From NCBI RefSeq assembly GCF_017052465.1, contig NZ_JAFHKT010000127.1:1-64000 (forward strand): DNA of 64,000 nt, written 5' to 3'. Shown piece by piece: positions 43,468 to 51,570 of the stretch. The notes under the pieces were generated by a model, which worked only from the letters and a program-made list of their open reading frames with translations, had not been told where the DNA came from and made no database searches. This stretch comes from Arthrobacter pascens. Lineage in GTDB: Bacteria; Actinomycetota; Actinomycetes; Actinomycetales; Micrococcaceae. The position numbers were made by a program, and so were the translations under genes. The number at the start of each line of letters is the position of its first letter. Position 1 is the first letter of the stretch.

Positions 43468-43710
43468 CAGCGAGAAATGCACCCTCTACAGCCGTAGAAT
43501 GGCCCTAAAGCGGCAGACTACCCGCCTCATGCGATAAAAGCCAGTCTACCGGCTGCAGTCGCAACGGGGCGGGAGGTCCAGCCGCGGCGCGGCTGGCACG
43601 GGCCCTGCGCACCGGTCCGCTCCGCTTGCGCGGGGGCCTTGACCAAGGAACGACTCGGGAGCAAGCTAGCACTTAGCGGTTGCGGCCGGATTGAGGAATG
43701 GGAGGCCGCC
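43468..43710. other. Intergenic stretch without recognised features
   Basis: No gene, repeat or clear promoter is visible. A GC-rich inverted segment around 43578-43592 (CCGCGG and GCCAGCC-like pairs) may be a hairpin. The region separates the divergent HTH-MurA and GH25-like genes. Confidence 0.4.
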
Positions 43711-44676
43711 GTGTCCTTTTTCAGTTCCGCGGCGCTCCGCAACAAGCGCCCAACCAGGCAACAGGCCACCGCCCTGCTGTCCTTCCTGATCGCGACGGCG
43801 GTGGGATTCGTCCCCGGCCCCCGCCTGGACGACGGCTCGCCGCCAAGGTCATCCGTGACCCAGCCGTCCCCGGCGACATCTGCCACCGGCCCTGCTCCGG
43901 CGGCAACCCCCGATCCCACATCCTCGGTGCCGGCCCCGACCACGCAGGCGCAGCCTGCTGGTCCGTCGTGGGGCGGCACACCACTGCTGGGCAACGACGT
44001 GTCCTGGCCGCAATGCACCGCGGCGCTCCCCGAGGACCCGGCCTTCGCGATCGTCGGCGTCAACAACGGGCTGGCCAACACCACCAACCCGTGCCTGCAC
44101 GAGCAGCTGGAGTGGGCAGAGACCGCACTGGGCGGGACGGCGCAGCCCGAGGTCGCCCTATACGTCAACACGGCCAACCCCGGTCATGACGGATCCTGGT
44201 GGCCGAGAAGCAACGACTACGGCGGCCAGACTGTTGCCAACCCCTACGGTACCTGCACCGGAGGGGAAGACGCAGCCTGCGCGTACATGTACGGCTACGC
44301 CAAGGCTTTCGACGACGCCTTCCTCCGCACCGTCTCGGACCCGGAGGAATACCTGTGGTGGCTGGACGTGGAGACCGGCAACACGTGGTCCCGGGACCAA
44401 AACGCCAACAGGGCAGACCTCGAAGGCATGACGGACTTCTTCCACAGCATAGGCGCGGCGGTGGGCGTCTACTCGACAGGTTCGCAGTGGGGGCAGATCG
44501 TCGGCACCGTCAGCGAAGACAGCAGCCTCTACAGCCTGCCCAGCTGGCTCGCCGGTGCCCACACCGTGGACGGAGCCAAGAGCAACTGCTCGCTCCCTCC
44601 CCTGACCTCCGGCGGTAAAGTCACGCTCACGCAGTTCGTCGCCAAGGGCTTCGACTACAACTACTCCTGCATCTAG
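43711..44676 (+). CDS. Secreted GH25/DUF1906-like protein
   Basis: A 321-residue protein. I chose the GTG at 43711 behind GGGAGG; a TTG frame upstream is open but unlikely. A basic stretch and a hydrophobic helix (ATALLSFLIATAVGFVPG, about 18-35) act as signal or anchor. A Ser/Thr/Pro-rich linker follows (45-85). The catalytic-type domain from about 90 starts LLGNDVSWPQC and contains EYLWWLDVETGNTWSRD and GAAVGVYSTGSQWGQI, which follow the TIM-barrel pattern of GH25/DUF1906 lysozyme-like proteins, with Asp and Glu in WLDVETGN. Cell-wall cleavage is possible but unproven. Confidence 0.75.
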   Translation: MSFFSSAALRNKRPTRQQATALLSFLIATAVGFVPGPRLDDGSPPRSSVTQPSPATSATGPAPAATPDPTSSVPAPTTQAQPAGPSWGGTPLLGNDVSWPQCTAALPEDPAFAIVGVNNGLANTTNPCLHEQLEWAETALGGTAQPEVALYVNTANPGHDGSWWPRSNDYGGQTVANPYGTCTGGEDAACAYMYGYAKAFDDAFLRTVSDPEEYLWWLDVETGNTWSRDQNANRADLEGMTDFFHSIGAAVGVYSTGSQWGQIVGTVSEDSSLYSLPSWLAGAHTVDGAKSNCSLPPLTSGGKVTLTQFVAKGFDYNYSCI

Positions 44677-44716
44677 GCACGGCCCGGAGCGGCACGGCGG
44701 CGCGCGGAATGTAAAC

Positions 44717-45520
44717 CTACGGCCCCTCCAGCCACACCATGTTCCACGTGCCCGCCCATACGGCGGCAACCACGGCGCCGGCCGCGATTGCCAGTCCGCC
44801 GAGCAGCACCCAGACGTCCAGGCTGCTGTAGGTCGATCCGCGGGCCCAGGTCCTGCCCGCACCGCCGAAGCCGCGGGCCTCCATGGTGACGGCGAGGCGG
44901 GTCGCGCGGCGAATGGCCTGGACCAGCAGCCCGAAACTTTGGCCCAGGGTGGCGCGCAGCCGCTGCCACGGGTTGCCGCGGGATCCAACGCCGCGGGCAC
45001 GCCGGGCCATGCCGATGGTCTGCCATTCCTCCGCCATGAGGCCCACGAGCCGCATGGCCGCCAGCGTTCCCAAGACGAAGCGGTGCGGCAGGCGGGCCTT
45101 CTGCGCCAGCGCATCGGCGAGGTCGGTGGGGTCGGTGCAGCTCATGAGCAGCACCGCCGGCAGCGCAATCGCCAGGCCCCGGAGCAGGAAACCCAGCCCC
45201 AGCTCAAGGGAGCCTTCGCTCATGGACCAGATTCCGACGTCGAGCAGTATCCCTCCGCTGTCCGGCGCGAGGATTGAGGTGCTCCAGCCGCCCACGGCGG
45301 CCGCGACGATCAGCGGCCAGCCGCGCTGCCAGAGGAGCGTCAACGTAAGGCCAGCCAGCGGGAAGAGCAGCAGTTCGCAGGCCAGTGCCACGGAGGCGGA
45401 CATCCAGTCGATCGACAGCGCGAGGACCAGGGTGATGAGGAAGACGGCCGCGAGTTTGGCCAGCGGGTTGGCCCGGGTCAGCAGGGCCCGGTTCCCGGCA
45501 ATTGTCAGGGCGGCCCTCAT
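44717..45520 (-). CDS. ykoC: ECF transporter transmembrane component (EcfT/YkoC)
   Basis: A 267-residue EcfT-type integral membrane protein linking the ATPases to the substrate-binding S protein. The start MRAALTIAGNRALLTRANPLAKL and the coupling helices GMARRARGVG and LAVTMEARGFG (the conserved Ala-Arg-Gly motifs) are present. It has about five helices. Its ATG overlaps the ykoD stop by four bases. Last gene of ykoE-ykoD-ykoC, which takes up a thiamine precursor, probably HMP. Confidence 0.9.
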   Translation of the reverse strand: MRAALTIAGNRALLTRANPLAKLAAVFLITLVLALSIDWMSASVALACELLLFPLAGLTLTLLWQRGWPLIVAAAVGGWSTSILAPDSGGILLDVGIWSMSEGSLELGLGFLLRGLAIALPAVLLMSCTDPTDLADALAQKARLPHRFVLGTLAAMRLVGLMAEEWQTIGMARRARGVGSRGNPWQRLRATLGQSFGLLVQAIRRATRLAVTMEARGFGGAGRTWARGSTYSSLDVWVLLGGLAIAAGAVVAAVWAGTWNMVWLEGP

Positions 45521-47169
45521 GGAGTGGCCGCCTTCGGTGTCCCGACGCCCGACGGACCCACGCCGGACGGACCGACGCCGGGGGCACGGAGTTCCGGTGC
45601 GCCCAGTTTGAGCTCGGTGCCGCCCAGCACCTGGGTGAATTCCTGGTCGTGCGTCACTGACACCACGGCGGTGCCGGCGTCGAGCAGTTCGGACAGGAAG
45701 GAGGCGAGCTCCGCCCAGGTGTTGGCGTCCTGGCCGAACGTCGGCTCGTCGAGGATCAGGACCTGCGGGTGGGCCGCCAGGACGGTGGCCACCGAGAGCC
45801 GCCGCTTTTCCCCGCCCGAGAGCGTGTACGGGTTGGCGTCCACGAGGTCGGTCAGCCGCAGCCTTTCGAGCAGTTCGTCCACCCGCTCTTCGCCGTGGCC
45901 CAGGTGCCGCGGGCCAAACTGCAGCTCGTCGAGGACCCGGCCGGTGACGAACTGGTGCTCAGGTTCCTGGAAGACCGTGCCGATCCTGGCGATCAGCTGT
46001 TCGGCCCGCCACTTGTAGGGATCGATTCCGGCTCCGCGGCTCAGCTCCACGGCGGCGGACACCTTGCCCTCGATAGGAGGGAGCAGGCCGGCGAGCGTCA
46101 GCGCGAACGTGGATTTGCCCGCACCGTTGGCCCCCGTGATGGTCAACGCTTCACCGGCGCGGACCTGCGCCGTGATGTTCCGCTGCACGGGCTGCGGCGG
46201 AACGGACGTGAAGCCGCGTCTCCGCGGACGCTCGCGGGAAACGCTGACGCCCTCGGCCGCGAGGAGCAGCTGGCCGGGCGCGACGTCCAGCTGGTTCCTC
46301 GCGCCTGCGAGGCCGCCGGGCGACCGCTGCCGGGTGGGCGGAACGTAGCCCGGAACCCAGACCCCGGCGGCGATCAGCATCTCGCGCGCCTGCACCAGGA
46401 CCTGGTCGGGAGTGCCGTCGATCAGCACGGCCGGCTGCGTGGCAGAGCCAGGCTGCAGCACGATGATCCGGTCCACGAGGTCTTTCCACACCGCAACCCG
46501 GTGCTCCACCACCACCAGCGTTGCGCCGGTCTTGTCGAGGCAGCGGCCCACGGCATCGCGGACCTCCAGGACGCCTGCCGGGTCCAGGTTGGCGGTCGGC
46601 TCGTCCAGCAGGATGAGCCCGGGGCGCATCGCCAGGATGCCGGCCAGCGCGAGGCGCTGCTTCTGGCCCCCGGACAGGGCCGACGTCGGGTGGTCCAGCG
46701 GAAGGTGCGCGAGCCCGACGTCGTCCAATGCCTCGTGCACGCGGCTCCAGATGGCGTCGCGGGGCACCGAGAGGTTTTCGGCGCCGAAGGCGACGTCGTC
46801 GCCGAGGCGGGAGAGGACCACCTGCGTTTCGGGGTCCTGCTGCACGAGTCCGGCGCGGCCGCGCTGGGCGCGCGGCGGCTCGCCGTCGATCAGGAGGCTG
46901 CCGCTTTCGTCCGCGTCGTCGCTGTCGGCGGACCCGCCGTCGTCGGCTGTGCTGCTTCCGGAGGTGCTGTCACCCAGCACGCCGGCGAGGGCGTGCAGCA
47001 GGGTGGATTTGCCGGCGCCCGAGGGCCCCAGGAGCAGCACCCGCTCCCCCGGGCGGATGTCCAGGTCCAGGGCGTTGACGGCAGGTGTGGTGCGGCCGGC
47101 GTGGCGCCAGCCCCAGCCGCGGGCGGTGACCGCGGCGGGGCGGACACCGCCGTCGTGTTCTCGGGGCAT
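45517..47169 (-). CDS. ykoD: ECF transporter ATPase, two ABC domains fused (YkoD)
   Basis: A 550-residue protein with two ABC ATPase domains in one chain. First: Walker A GPSGAGKSTLLHALAG near 50, signature LSGGQKQRLALAG, Walker B LILLDEPTANL. Second: GANGAGKSTFALTLAG near 345, LSGGEKRRLSVATVL, LILDEPTFGQD. Both look active. It powers uptake by the ykoE/ykoC complex. The C-terminal tail has three VGPSGVG-type repeats. The ATG overlaps the ykoE stop by one base (TGATG), so synthesis is coupled. Confidence 0.93.
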   Translation of the reverse strand: MPREHDGGVRPAAVTARGWGWRHAGRTTPAVNALDLDIRPGERVLLLGPSGAGKSTLLHALAGVLGDSTSGSSTADDGGSADSDDADESGSLLIDGEPPRAQRGRAGLVQQDPETQVVLSRLGDDVAFGAENLSVPRDAIWSRVHEALDDVGLAHLPLDHPTSALSGGQKQRLALAGILAMRPGLILLDEPTANLDPAGVLEVRDAVGRCLDKTGATLVVVEHRVAVWKDLVDRIIVLQPGSATQPAVLIDGTPDQVLVQAREMLIAAGVWVPGYVPPTRQRSPGGLAGARNQLDVAPGQLLLAAEGVSVSRERPRRRGFTSVPPQPVQRNITAQVRAGEALTITGANGAGKSTFALTLAGLLPPIEGKVSAAVELSRGAGIDPYKWRAEQLIARIGTVFQEPEHQFVTGRVLDELQFGPRHLGHGEERVDELLERLRLTDLVDANPYTLSGGEKRRLSVATVLAAHPQVLILDEPTFGQDANTWAELASFLSELLDAGTAVVSVTHDQEFTQVLGGTELKLGAPELRAPGVGPSGVGPSGVGTPKAATP

Positions 47170-47789
47170 CAGTTGAAGACGGGCTCCGTAGCTGCCTTGC
47201 GGGACGCGAATGAGCTCAGCACCCCGGTCCTGGCCAGCCCGCGGGTGGCGATCCAGGACAGCGCACCGGCGATGATGGCGCCCGAGATGGCGGTGAAGAT
47301 GATGTAGGCCAGCTTGTCCCCGGCCGCGTAGGCGATGTTCCAGCCCCAGGGAGCGAACGCATCGTTCAGGCCGCAGAACAGCCCTGCGCCTGCGCCGGCC
47401 AGCAGCGAAACGGGCAGGTTGAACTTCTTGTACCTGAAGGCTGCAAACACGAGTTCCGCGCCCAGGCCCTGCAGGATGCCGGAGATCAGCACGGTGGTGC
47501 CGTACTGGGATCCCATGATCAGCTCACCGGTGGCGGCCACGGCTTCGCAGAACAGCGCCGCGCCGGGCTTGCGGATGATGAGCATGCCGAGCACCGCCGG
47601 GATCATCCAGCCGCCGGCGTAGAGGCCGGTGAGCGGCGGGTAGACCGCGTTGATGGGGGCGGAGATGAGGTTGGCGCCCTGGGACCAGGCCCAGAAGATC
47701 ACGCCGCCGGCGACGGCGATCAGTGCCGCCACGACGATGTCGGCCACGCGCCAGTTGTAACCGGTCTTCTTGATTGCTGCAGTTGTCAT
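47169..47789 (-). CDS. ykoE: ECF transporter S component for thiamine precursor (YkoE)
   Basis: A 206-residue membrane protein with about six helices, the substrate-binding S component. WRVADIVVAALIAVAGGVIFWAWSQG, AGGWMIPAVLGMLIIRKPGAALFCEAVAA, and ISGILQGLGAELVFAAFRYKKF match the YkoE family. Its ATG at 47789 is six bases after AGGAGG. A TPP riboswitch and a hairpin that covers that ribosome binding site lie upstream, so the system is off when thiamine pyrophosphate is abundant. Confidence 0.93.
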   Translation of the reverse strand: MTTAAIKKTGYNWRVADIVVAALIAVAGGVIFWAWSQGANLISAPINAVYPPLTGLYAGGWMIPAVLGMLIIRKPGAALFCEAVAATGELIMGSQYGTTVLISGILQGLGAELVFAAFRYKKFNLPVSLLAGAGAGLFCGLNDAFAPWGWNIAYAAGDKLAYIIFTAISGAIIAGALSWIATRGLARTGVLSSFASRKAATEPVFN

Positions 47790-47795
47790 GATGGT

Positions 47796-47814
47796 CCTCC
47801 TGAGGATCAGGAGG
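47796..47814 (-). promoter_or_regulatory. Hairpin hiding the ykoE ribosome binding site
   Basis: A perfect 8+3+8 inverted repeat (plus strand CCTCCTGA-GGA-TCAGGAGG). The AGGAGG of ykoE is one arm. This is the likely translation-level expression platform of the TPP riboswitch just upstream. Confidence 0.8.
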
Positions 47815-47873
47815 GGAAAGCGCTCCCCGGCTGCGGGCGGTGGGACTGCCTGCTGCCGGACACTCTGAGAACT

Positions 47874-47996
47874 CGACTCCCTTGCGCCGGTACTAGCCGG
47901 ATCAGGTTCGAGGGTCTGCGGCTGTCCGCACTCTCAGCGCCCTTCCGCGGTTCCCTGGCAATGCCAGTGATGCCCGACGGCGGCGCTCCCCTGTCG
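47874..47996 (-). promoter_or_regulatory. TPP riboswitch (thi box)
   Basis: On the minus strand the conserved elements are, in order, GGGGAGCGCC, GCGCTGAGAGTGCGG, CAGACCCTCGAACCTGATC, CGGCTAGTACCGGCGCAAGG and GGAG. These are the pyrimidine- and pyrophosphate-sensor arms of a TPP aptamer. An extended P3 arm of about 50 bases (about 47932-47980) is inserted, as often seen in actinobacteria. It controls ykoEDC. Confidence 0.93.
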
Positions 47997-48075
47997 TAAT
48001 AAATCTGCCCTTGTGGGCTGATCCAGTTTACACCGGTACAGCCCCGGCAGCCCTGGGCTGCAGTCACATTCCGGG

Positions 48076-48081
48076 TACATT
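48076..48081 (+). promoter_or_regulatory. -10 hexamer TACATT of a leaderless promoter
   Basis: TACATT ends six bases before the ATG at 48088, with no ribosome binding site. Confidence 0.55.
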
Positions 48082-48087
48082 GGGGCC

Positions 48088-48639
48088 ATGACGCATGAGG
48101 ATTCCGGCAGCAACGCCGCGCCCGCCTTTGACCCCGACTCTCCGGAGGAACAGCCCGGAGGCGCCCTGGAGGCCATGATCGGGCGGATTGAGGGGGAAAT
48201 GGCCGAGCTGCAGTTCCCCCGGTTCAGCAAGGATGATGCCCTGGCGCTGGGGCTCCAGCTGGTTGAAATGGGCAAGGAAGGCAATCTGCCCATTGCCATC
48301 GACATCATCAAGGGGGACCAGGTTCTCTTCCATGTGGCGCTCGAGGGCGCCACACCGGACAACGAGGGCTGGGTGCGGGCCAAGCAGCGGACTGCGGCGC
48401 GCTACGAGGAGCCGTCCCTGCTGGTGGGCCTGCGCGGCCGGCTGGGCGGGGGCAGGATCGAGGACAATGCGTGGTTCGACCAGTCAACCTACGCTGCCCA
48501 CGGCGGGGCCTTCCCCGTGTACGTGCGCGGGGTCGGAGCCGTGGCGGTCGTAACGGTCTCCGGGCTGCCGCAGGTGGCGGACCACGACCTGGTAGTTCAG
48601 GCGCTGCGGGAAATCCACCGTTCCATGCGGCTAGGCTAG
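48088..48639 (+). CDS. UPF0303/heme-degrading domain family protein
   Basis: A 183-residue protein. Residues 30-180 match the UPF0303 / DUF336-type fold: FPRFSKDDALALGLQLVEMGKEGNLPIAIDII, VLFHVALEGATPDNEGWVRAKQRTAAR, and AAHGGAFPVYVRGVGAVAVVTVSGLPQVADHDLVVQALRE. Members of this fold (HbpS/GlcG group) bind heme or corrinoids, but for UPF0303 the role is unknown. The leader of about 30 residues is acidic. It stands behind a leaderless promoter, divergent from the thiamine operon. Confidence 0.8.
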   Translation: MTHEDSGSNAAPAFDPDSPEEQPGGALEAMIGRIEGEMAELQFPRFSKDDALALGLQLVEMGKEGNLPIAIDIIKGDQVLFHVALEGATPDNEGWVRAKQRTAARYEEPSLLVGLRGRLGGGRIEDNAWFDQSTYAAHGGAFPVYVRGVGAVAVVTVSGLPQVADHDLVVQALREIHRSMRLG

Positions 48640-48675
48640 GGGAAGACCAGTATTCGTGACGCAAGGAGTTCCGGA

Positions 48676-48939
48676 ATGAGTTTCTTCATCAAGCTGCTTG
48701 GCACTGGCGTCAGCCTGCTGGCAGGATTCGCCGGCACCAAGGCCGTGGATACCATCTGGGAAAAGGTCACCGGCCGGAAGCCCCCCAAGGGCGACAAGGA
48801 CGACGTCCCCACCACGCTGCGAACGGCCCTGACATTCGCCCTCATTTCCGCATCAGTCAGCGCCGTCATCCAGGTGCTGGCCAACCGCGGCACGCAACGG
48901 GCCATCACCCGCTTCGCCAAGTCCCAGGACATCGTCTAG
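48676..48939 (+). CDS. DUF4235 membrane protein
   Basis: An 87-residue protein with ribosome binding site AAGGAG. MSFFIKLLGTGVSLLAGFAGTKAVDTIWEKVTGRKPP is the DUF4235 signature, followed by a second helix (TALTFALISASVSAVIQVL) and a basic end. Two helices with a short cytosolic linker. Function unknown; common in actinobacteria. Confidence 0.85.
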   Translation: MSFFIKLLGTGVSLLAGFAGTKAVDTIWEKVTGRKPPKGDKDDVPTTLRTALTFALISASVSAVIQVLANRGTQRAITRFAKSQDIV

Positions 48940-49080
48940 CAGCAAGGCCGGCGGCGCTGCCTCGTGCTGCGCAAACTCTTCCCAAGTCTTGACCAAACGC
49001 TGCAGCCAACCGCCGCAAACCTTGATCGGGGCCACACATCATGGACGCAACAGGCAACCAAAACCTCGACTGCGAAAGTG

Positions 49081-49239
49081 ATGATCACAGTGGCGACGAA
49101 GGCAGAAAAATCGAACTACCGCTACAGCGACTTCTACTGCTTCATGTCGCTTGCTGACTTCACCACCTACATCTCACGTGATGACGGGGACGGTGACGGC
49201 TGCTTTTCAATCAGCGGCAGCCGCGAGCCTGCCCTCTAA
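49081..49239 (+). CDS. Tiny protein with YCFMSLADFT core (52 aa), copy 2
   Basis: A 52-residue frame starting MITVATKAEKSNYRYSDF. The segment Y-S-D-F-Y-C-F-M-S-L-A-D-F-T is shared with the small gene at 26424, then an Asp/Gly-rich part and CFSISGSREPAL follow. The start is uncertain: ATG at 49081, GTG at 49078, or an open GTG at 48964. DNA differs at many third positions between the copies, which supports selection on protein. No family or function is known. Confidence 0.6.
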   Translation: MITVATKAEKSNYRYSDFYCFMSLADFTTYISRDDGDGDGCFSISGSREPAL

Positions 49240-49328
49240 GGGACGTTCCTGACCGCCAGCCCTGGCCGGTCTGCTGTTCCTCCGCGGCATCACGTTCAGG
49301 GCGGAGTACGCCGGAGCCGCAATAGGAG

Positions 49329-49404
49329 GTAGCCTTTCCGCAAGGCGGGAAGCGGTGCAGCTCCCGTACGCGCTGCATCATCCTGCCGTGCCTTCACCGG
49401 CTAC
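49329..49404 (+). promoter_or_regulatory. Structured leader of the TerC gene
   Basis: GTAGCC (49329-49334) pairs with GGCTAC (49399-49404). Inside, CGGGA/TCCCG and GTGCAGC/GCTGC stems compete. The closing stem ends a few bases before the ribosome binding site of terC. It recalls the Mn2+ (yybP-ykoY) riboswitch in location and closing stem, but its diagnostic internal loops are not recognised. Confidence 0.4.
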
Positions 49405-49415
49405 TGGGAGCAGGA

Positions 49416-50657
49416 ATGATGGACGTTCCTCCACTGATATGGGTGCTGACCGTCGCAGGAATCGTTGCGCTGCTGGTCTTCGACTTCATTTTCCACGTCC
49501 GCCGCGCGCACATTCCAACTCTCAAGGAAGCGGTCATCTGGTCCTCGGTCTATGTGGGGATCGCGCTCTGCTTCGGGCTCGGAGTTTCCGTCTTCGGAGG
49601 GGCATCACCCGGCGCAGAGTATTTCGCGGGCTACATCACCGAGAAGGCGCTGTCAGTGGACAACCTGTTCGTCTTCCTGGTGATCATGAACAGCTTTGGG
49701 GTGCCGCGCGAAGACCAGCAGAAGGTGCTGCTGTTCGGCATAGCGTTTGCGCTGGTTGCGCGCACGGTCTTCATTCTCCTCGGGGCTGCGCTGATCACCA
49801 CCTTCGCCTGGGTCTTCTATCTCTTCGGACTGATCCTGCTGATCACCGCGGGCAACATGTTCAGGCCCGAAGGCACGGAGGAAAAATCCGCGGACAACAT
49901 CATGACCCGGCTAACCCAGCGGCTGTTTCACACCGCTGACTACTACGACGGCGACAAGCTGCTCACGCTGCAGGACGGCAAACGCACCCTGACACCGATG
50001 CTGCTCGTGATGGTCGCAATCGCCGGCACCGACATTCTCTTCGCGCTGGATTCGATCCCGGCGATCTTTGGCCTGACCCAGGACGTCTTCATCGTGTTCA
50101 CGGCGAACGCGTTTGCGCTCCTTGGCCTTCGCCAGCTGTACTTCCTGATCGACGGCCTGCTGAACCGGCTCATCTTCCTCTCCTACGGTCTGGCGCTGAT
50201 CCTGGGATTCATCGGCGTGAAACTCATGCTCCATGCCCTGCATGAAAACAACGTGCCGTTCATCAATGACGGCGAACCGGTGCCGGTAGTCGAGTTCGAT
50301 ACTGCGCTGTCGCTGACAGTGATCACTGCCGTGCTGGGCGTCACCGTTCTGGCGTCCCTGCTCAGTCCGCGCGGGAAGGTTCGAGCGGCCGTTTCCGCCG
50401 CCCGCCGCGATGTCGTCAACTACCTGGACCCCGCTTACACCGCGGACCCCGGGGAACGGAACCGGATCTTCGCGAAACTGCTCGCGGAAGAGCAGCAGCT
50501 CCGCAGGATCGGACCCAAACACCGGAAACCGGCAAAGGACGAAAAGGAAGTGATGGAGCTGATCGCCCAGGCCCGCCAGCAACACGATGAGAACACCCCG
50601 GCAAAGGACCACCCGAAGCAGGACCGCTTCGACGGACCGGACAACGGCAGCCGTTGA
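49416..50657 (+). CDS. TerC/Alx-family membrane protein
   Basis: A 413-residue protein with about nine helices and the TerC family core: EAVIWSSVYVGIALCFGLGV, EYFAGYITEKALSVDNLFVFLVIMNSFGVP, and AGTDILFALDSIPAIFGLTQDVFIVFTANAFALLGLRQLYFLIDGLLN. The two acidic Asp/Asn motifs (SVDNLF and ALDSIPA) are metal-binding in related proteins, where Mn2+ or Ca2+ export to secreted proteins is known. The C-terminal 100 residues are cytoplasmic and charged. Start ATGATG behind GGGAGCAGGA. Confidence 0.9.
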   Translation: MMDVPPLIWVLTVAGIVALLVFDFIFHVRRAHIPTLKEAVIWSSVYVGIALCFGLGVSVFGGASPGAEYFAGYITEKALSVDNLFVFLVIMNSFGVPREDQQKVLLFGIAFALVARTVFILLGAALITTFAWVFYLFGLILLITAGNMFRPEGTEEKSADNIMTRLTQRLFHTADYYDGDKLLTLQDGKRTLTPMLLVMVAIAGTDILFALDSIPAIFGLTQDVFIVFTANAFALLGLRQLYFLIDGLLNRLIFLSYGLALILGFIGVKLMLHALHENNVPFINDGEPVPVVEFDTALSLTVITAVLGVTVLASLLSPRGKVRAAVSAARRDVVNYLDPAYTADPGERNRIFAKLLAEEQQLRRIGPKHRKPAKDEKEVMELIAQARQQHDENTPAKDHPKQDRFDGPDNGSR

Positions 50658-50669
50658 GCCACGCAGCTG

Positions 50670-51488
50670 TTATCTGGCGATCATGACGTTGCAGTGTGCG
50701 TGGGTCAGAACGCTGGCCAAGGTTCCTGGATGGCCTTCGCGCCGGCGTGCACCCAATACCAGCAGTTCAGCATCAGCCCCCGCGTCGACCAGCACGGCGG
50801 ACACGGAGTGACCGGAGAGAAGTTCCTCCGACACAGCCAGTCCTGGGTCGAGCCCCTGTACGTGGAGCATGGCGTTGCGCAGGACGTCACGGCCATGAAA
50901 CTGCGAGGGCGAGTGACGCCCCCAGGCCGGCATCGGCGGGTCCACGTGGACAATCCGCAACTTCGTCTGCAGGGTCTGCGCCGCGCTGACTGCCTGTTCA
51001 AGGACCTTGCTGCTCCTCAGGTGCCCGTCCACGCAGGCGATCACCGGTTTTCCCTCCTCACGCGCGGCGCGGACCACCACCACCGAGGCGGGACACGTGG
51101 CCGCCAAGCCGACGGACACGGAACCGACCAGCTTGCCGAGGAAGCCTCCCAGGCCGCGGCTGCCCACCACAAGCAGGTCCGCATCGAGGGATTCCCGGCG
51201 CAGCACATCCGCGGGCAGGCCGGCGACCATCCGCGGCTCGATTTCCAGATCGGGGGCGATCCCGCGGGCAACGTCCACGCCCTCGGAGAGAATTGCCTCG
51301 GCTGCGTGCCGCAACCCGCTGTCGGCAACTCCCTTCACGGGTCCCACGTCGTGGGTGAACATGGGCCAAATCCACGCGTGGACGAGGCGCAGGACGGCCT
51401 GCGATGCCAACGCATACTCCGCGGCCCAGCTGAGGGCCAGCTTGGACTGGTCCGAGCCGTCATAGCCGACTGCTACCTTCATGCCCAT
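50670..51488 (-). CDS. Universal stress protein with two Usp domains
   Basis: A 272-residue tandem Usp. Domain 1 (about 1-145): MKVAVGYDGSDQSKLALSWAAEYA and VVGSRGLGGFLGKLVGSVSVGLAATCPASVVVV. Domain 2 (150-272): KPVIACVDGHLRSSKVLEQAV and LLVLGARRREGHPGTLASVLTHAHCNVMIAR. Domain 1 has the ATP-binding G-x2-G-x9-G(S) pattern; domain 2 is less regular. The start is ATG 51488 or 51482. It lies next to the second PEP-synthase-like gene, also on the minus strand, 82 bases downstream, as in dormancy or energy-stress gene groups. Confidence 0.9.
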   Translation of the reverse strand: MGMKVAVGYDGSDQSKLALSWAAEYALASQAVLRLVHAWIWPMFTHDVGPVKGVADSGLRHAAEAILSEGVDVARGIAPDLEIEPRMVAGLPADVLRRESLDADLLVVGSRGLGGFLGKLVGSVSVGLAATCPASVVVVRAAREEGKPVIACVDGHLRSSKVLEQAVSAAQTLQTKLRIVHVDPPMPAWGRHSPSQFHGRDVLRNAMLHVQGLDPGLAVSEELLSGHSVSAVLVDAGADAELLVLGARRREGHPGTLASVLTHAHCNVMIAR

Positions 51489-51570
51489 TGTTACCGGCCC
51501 CCTGACTCCCCACGCCAGCTCACGCGGACCCCGCGGAAGGCCTCCGTGCCGCTCGCTGGTCCTATTGAAT

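Noticed and set aside
44158-45114. Minus-strand frame overlapping the GH25-like gene and ykoC
   Set aside because: Out of frame with ykoC and antisense to the secreted protein; no domain.
49329-49404. yybP-ykoY manganese riboswitch
   Set aside because: Only location and a closing stem fit; the conserved internal loops are not seen, so I report it only as a structured leader.
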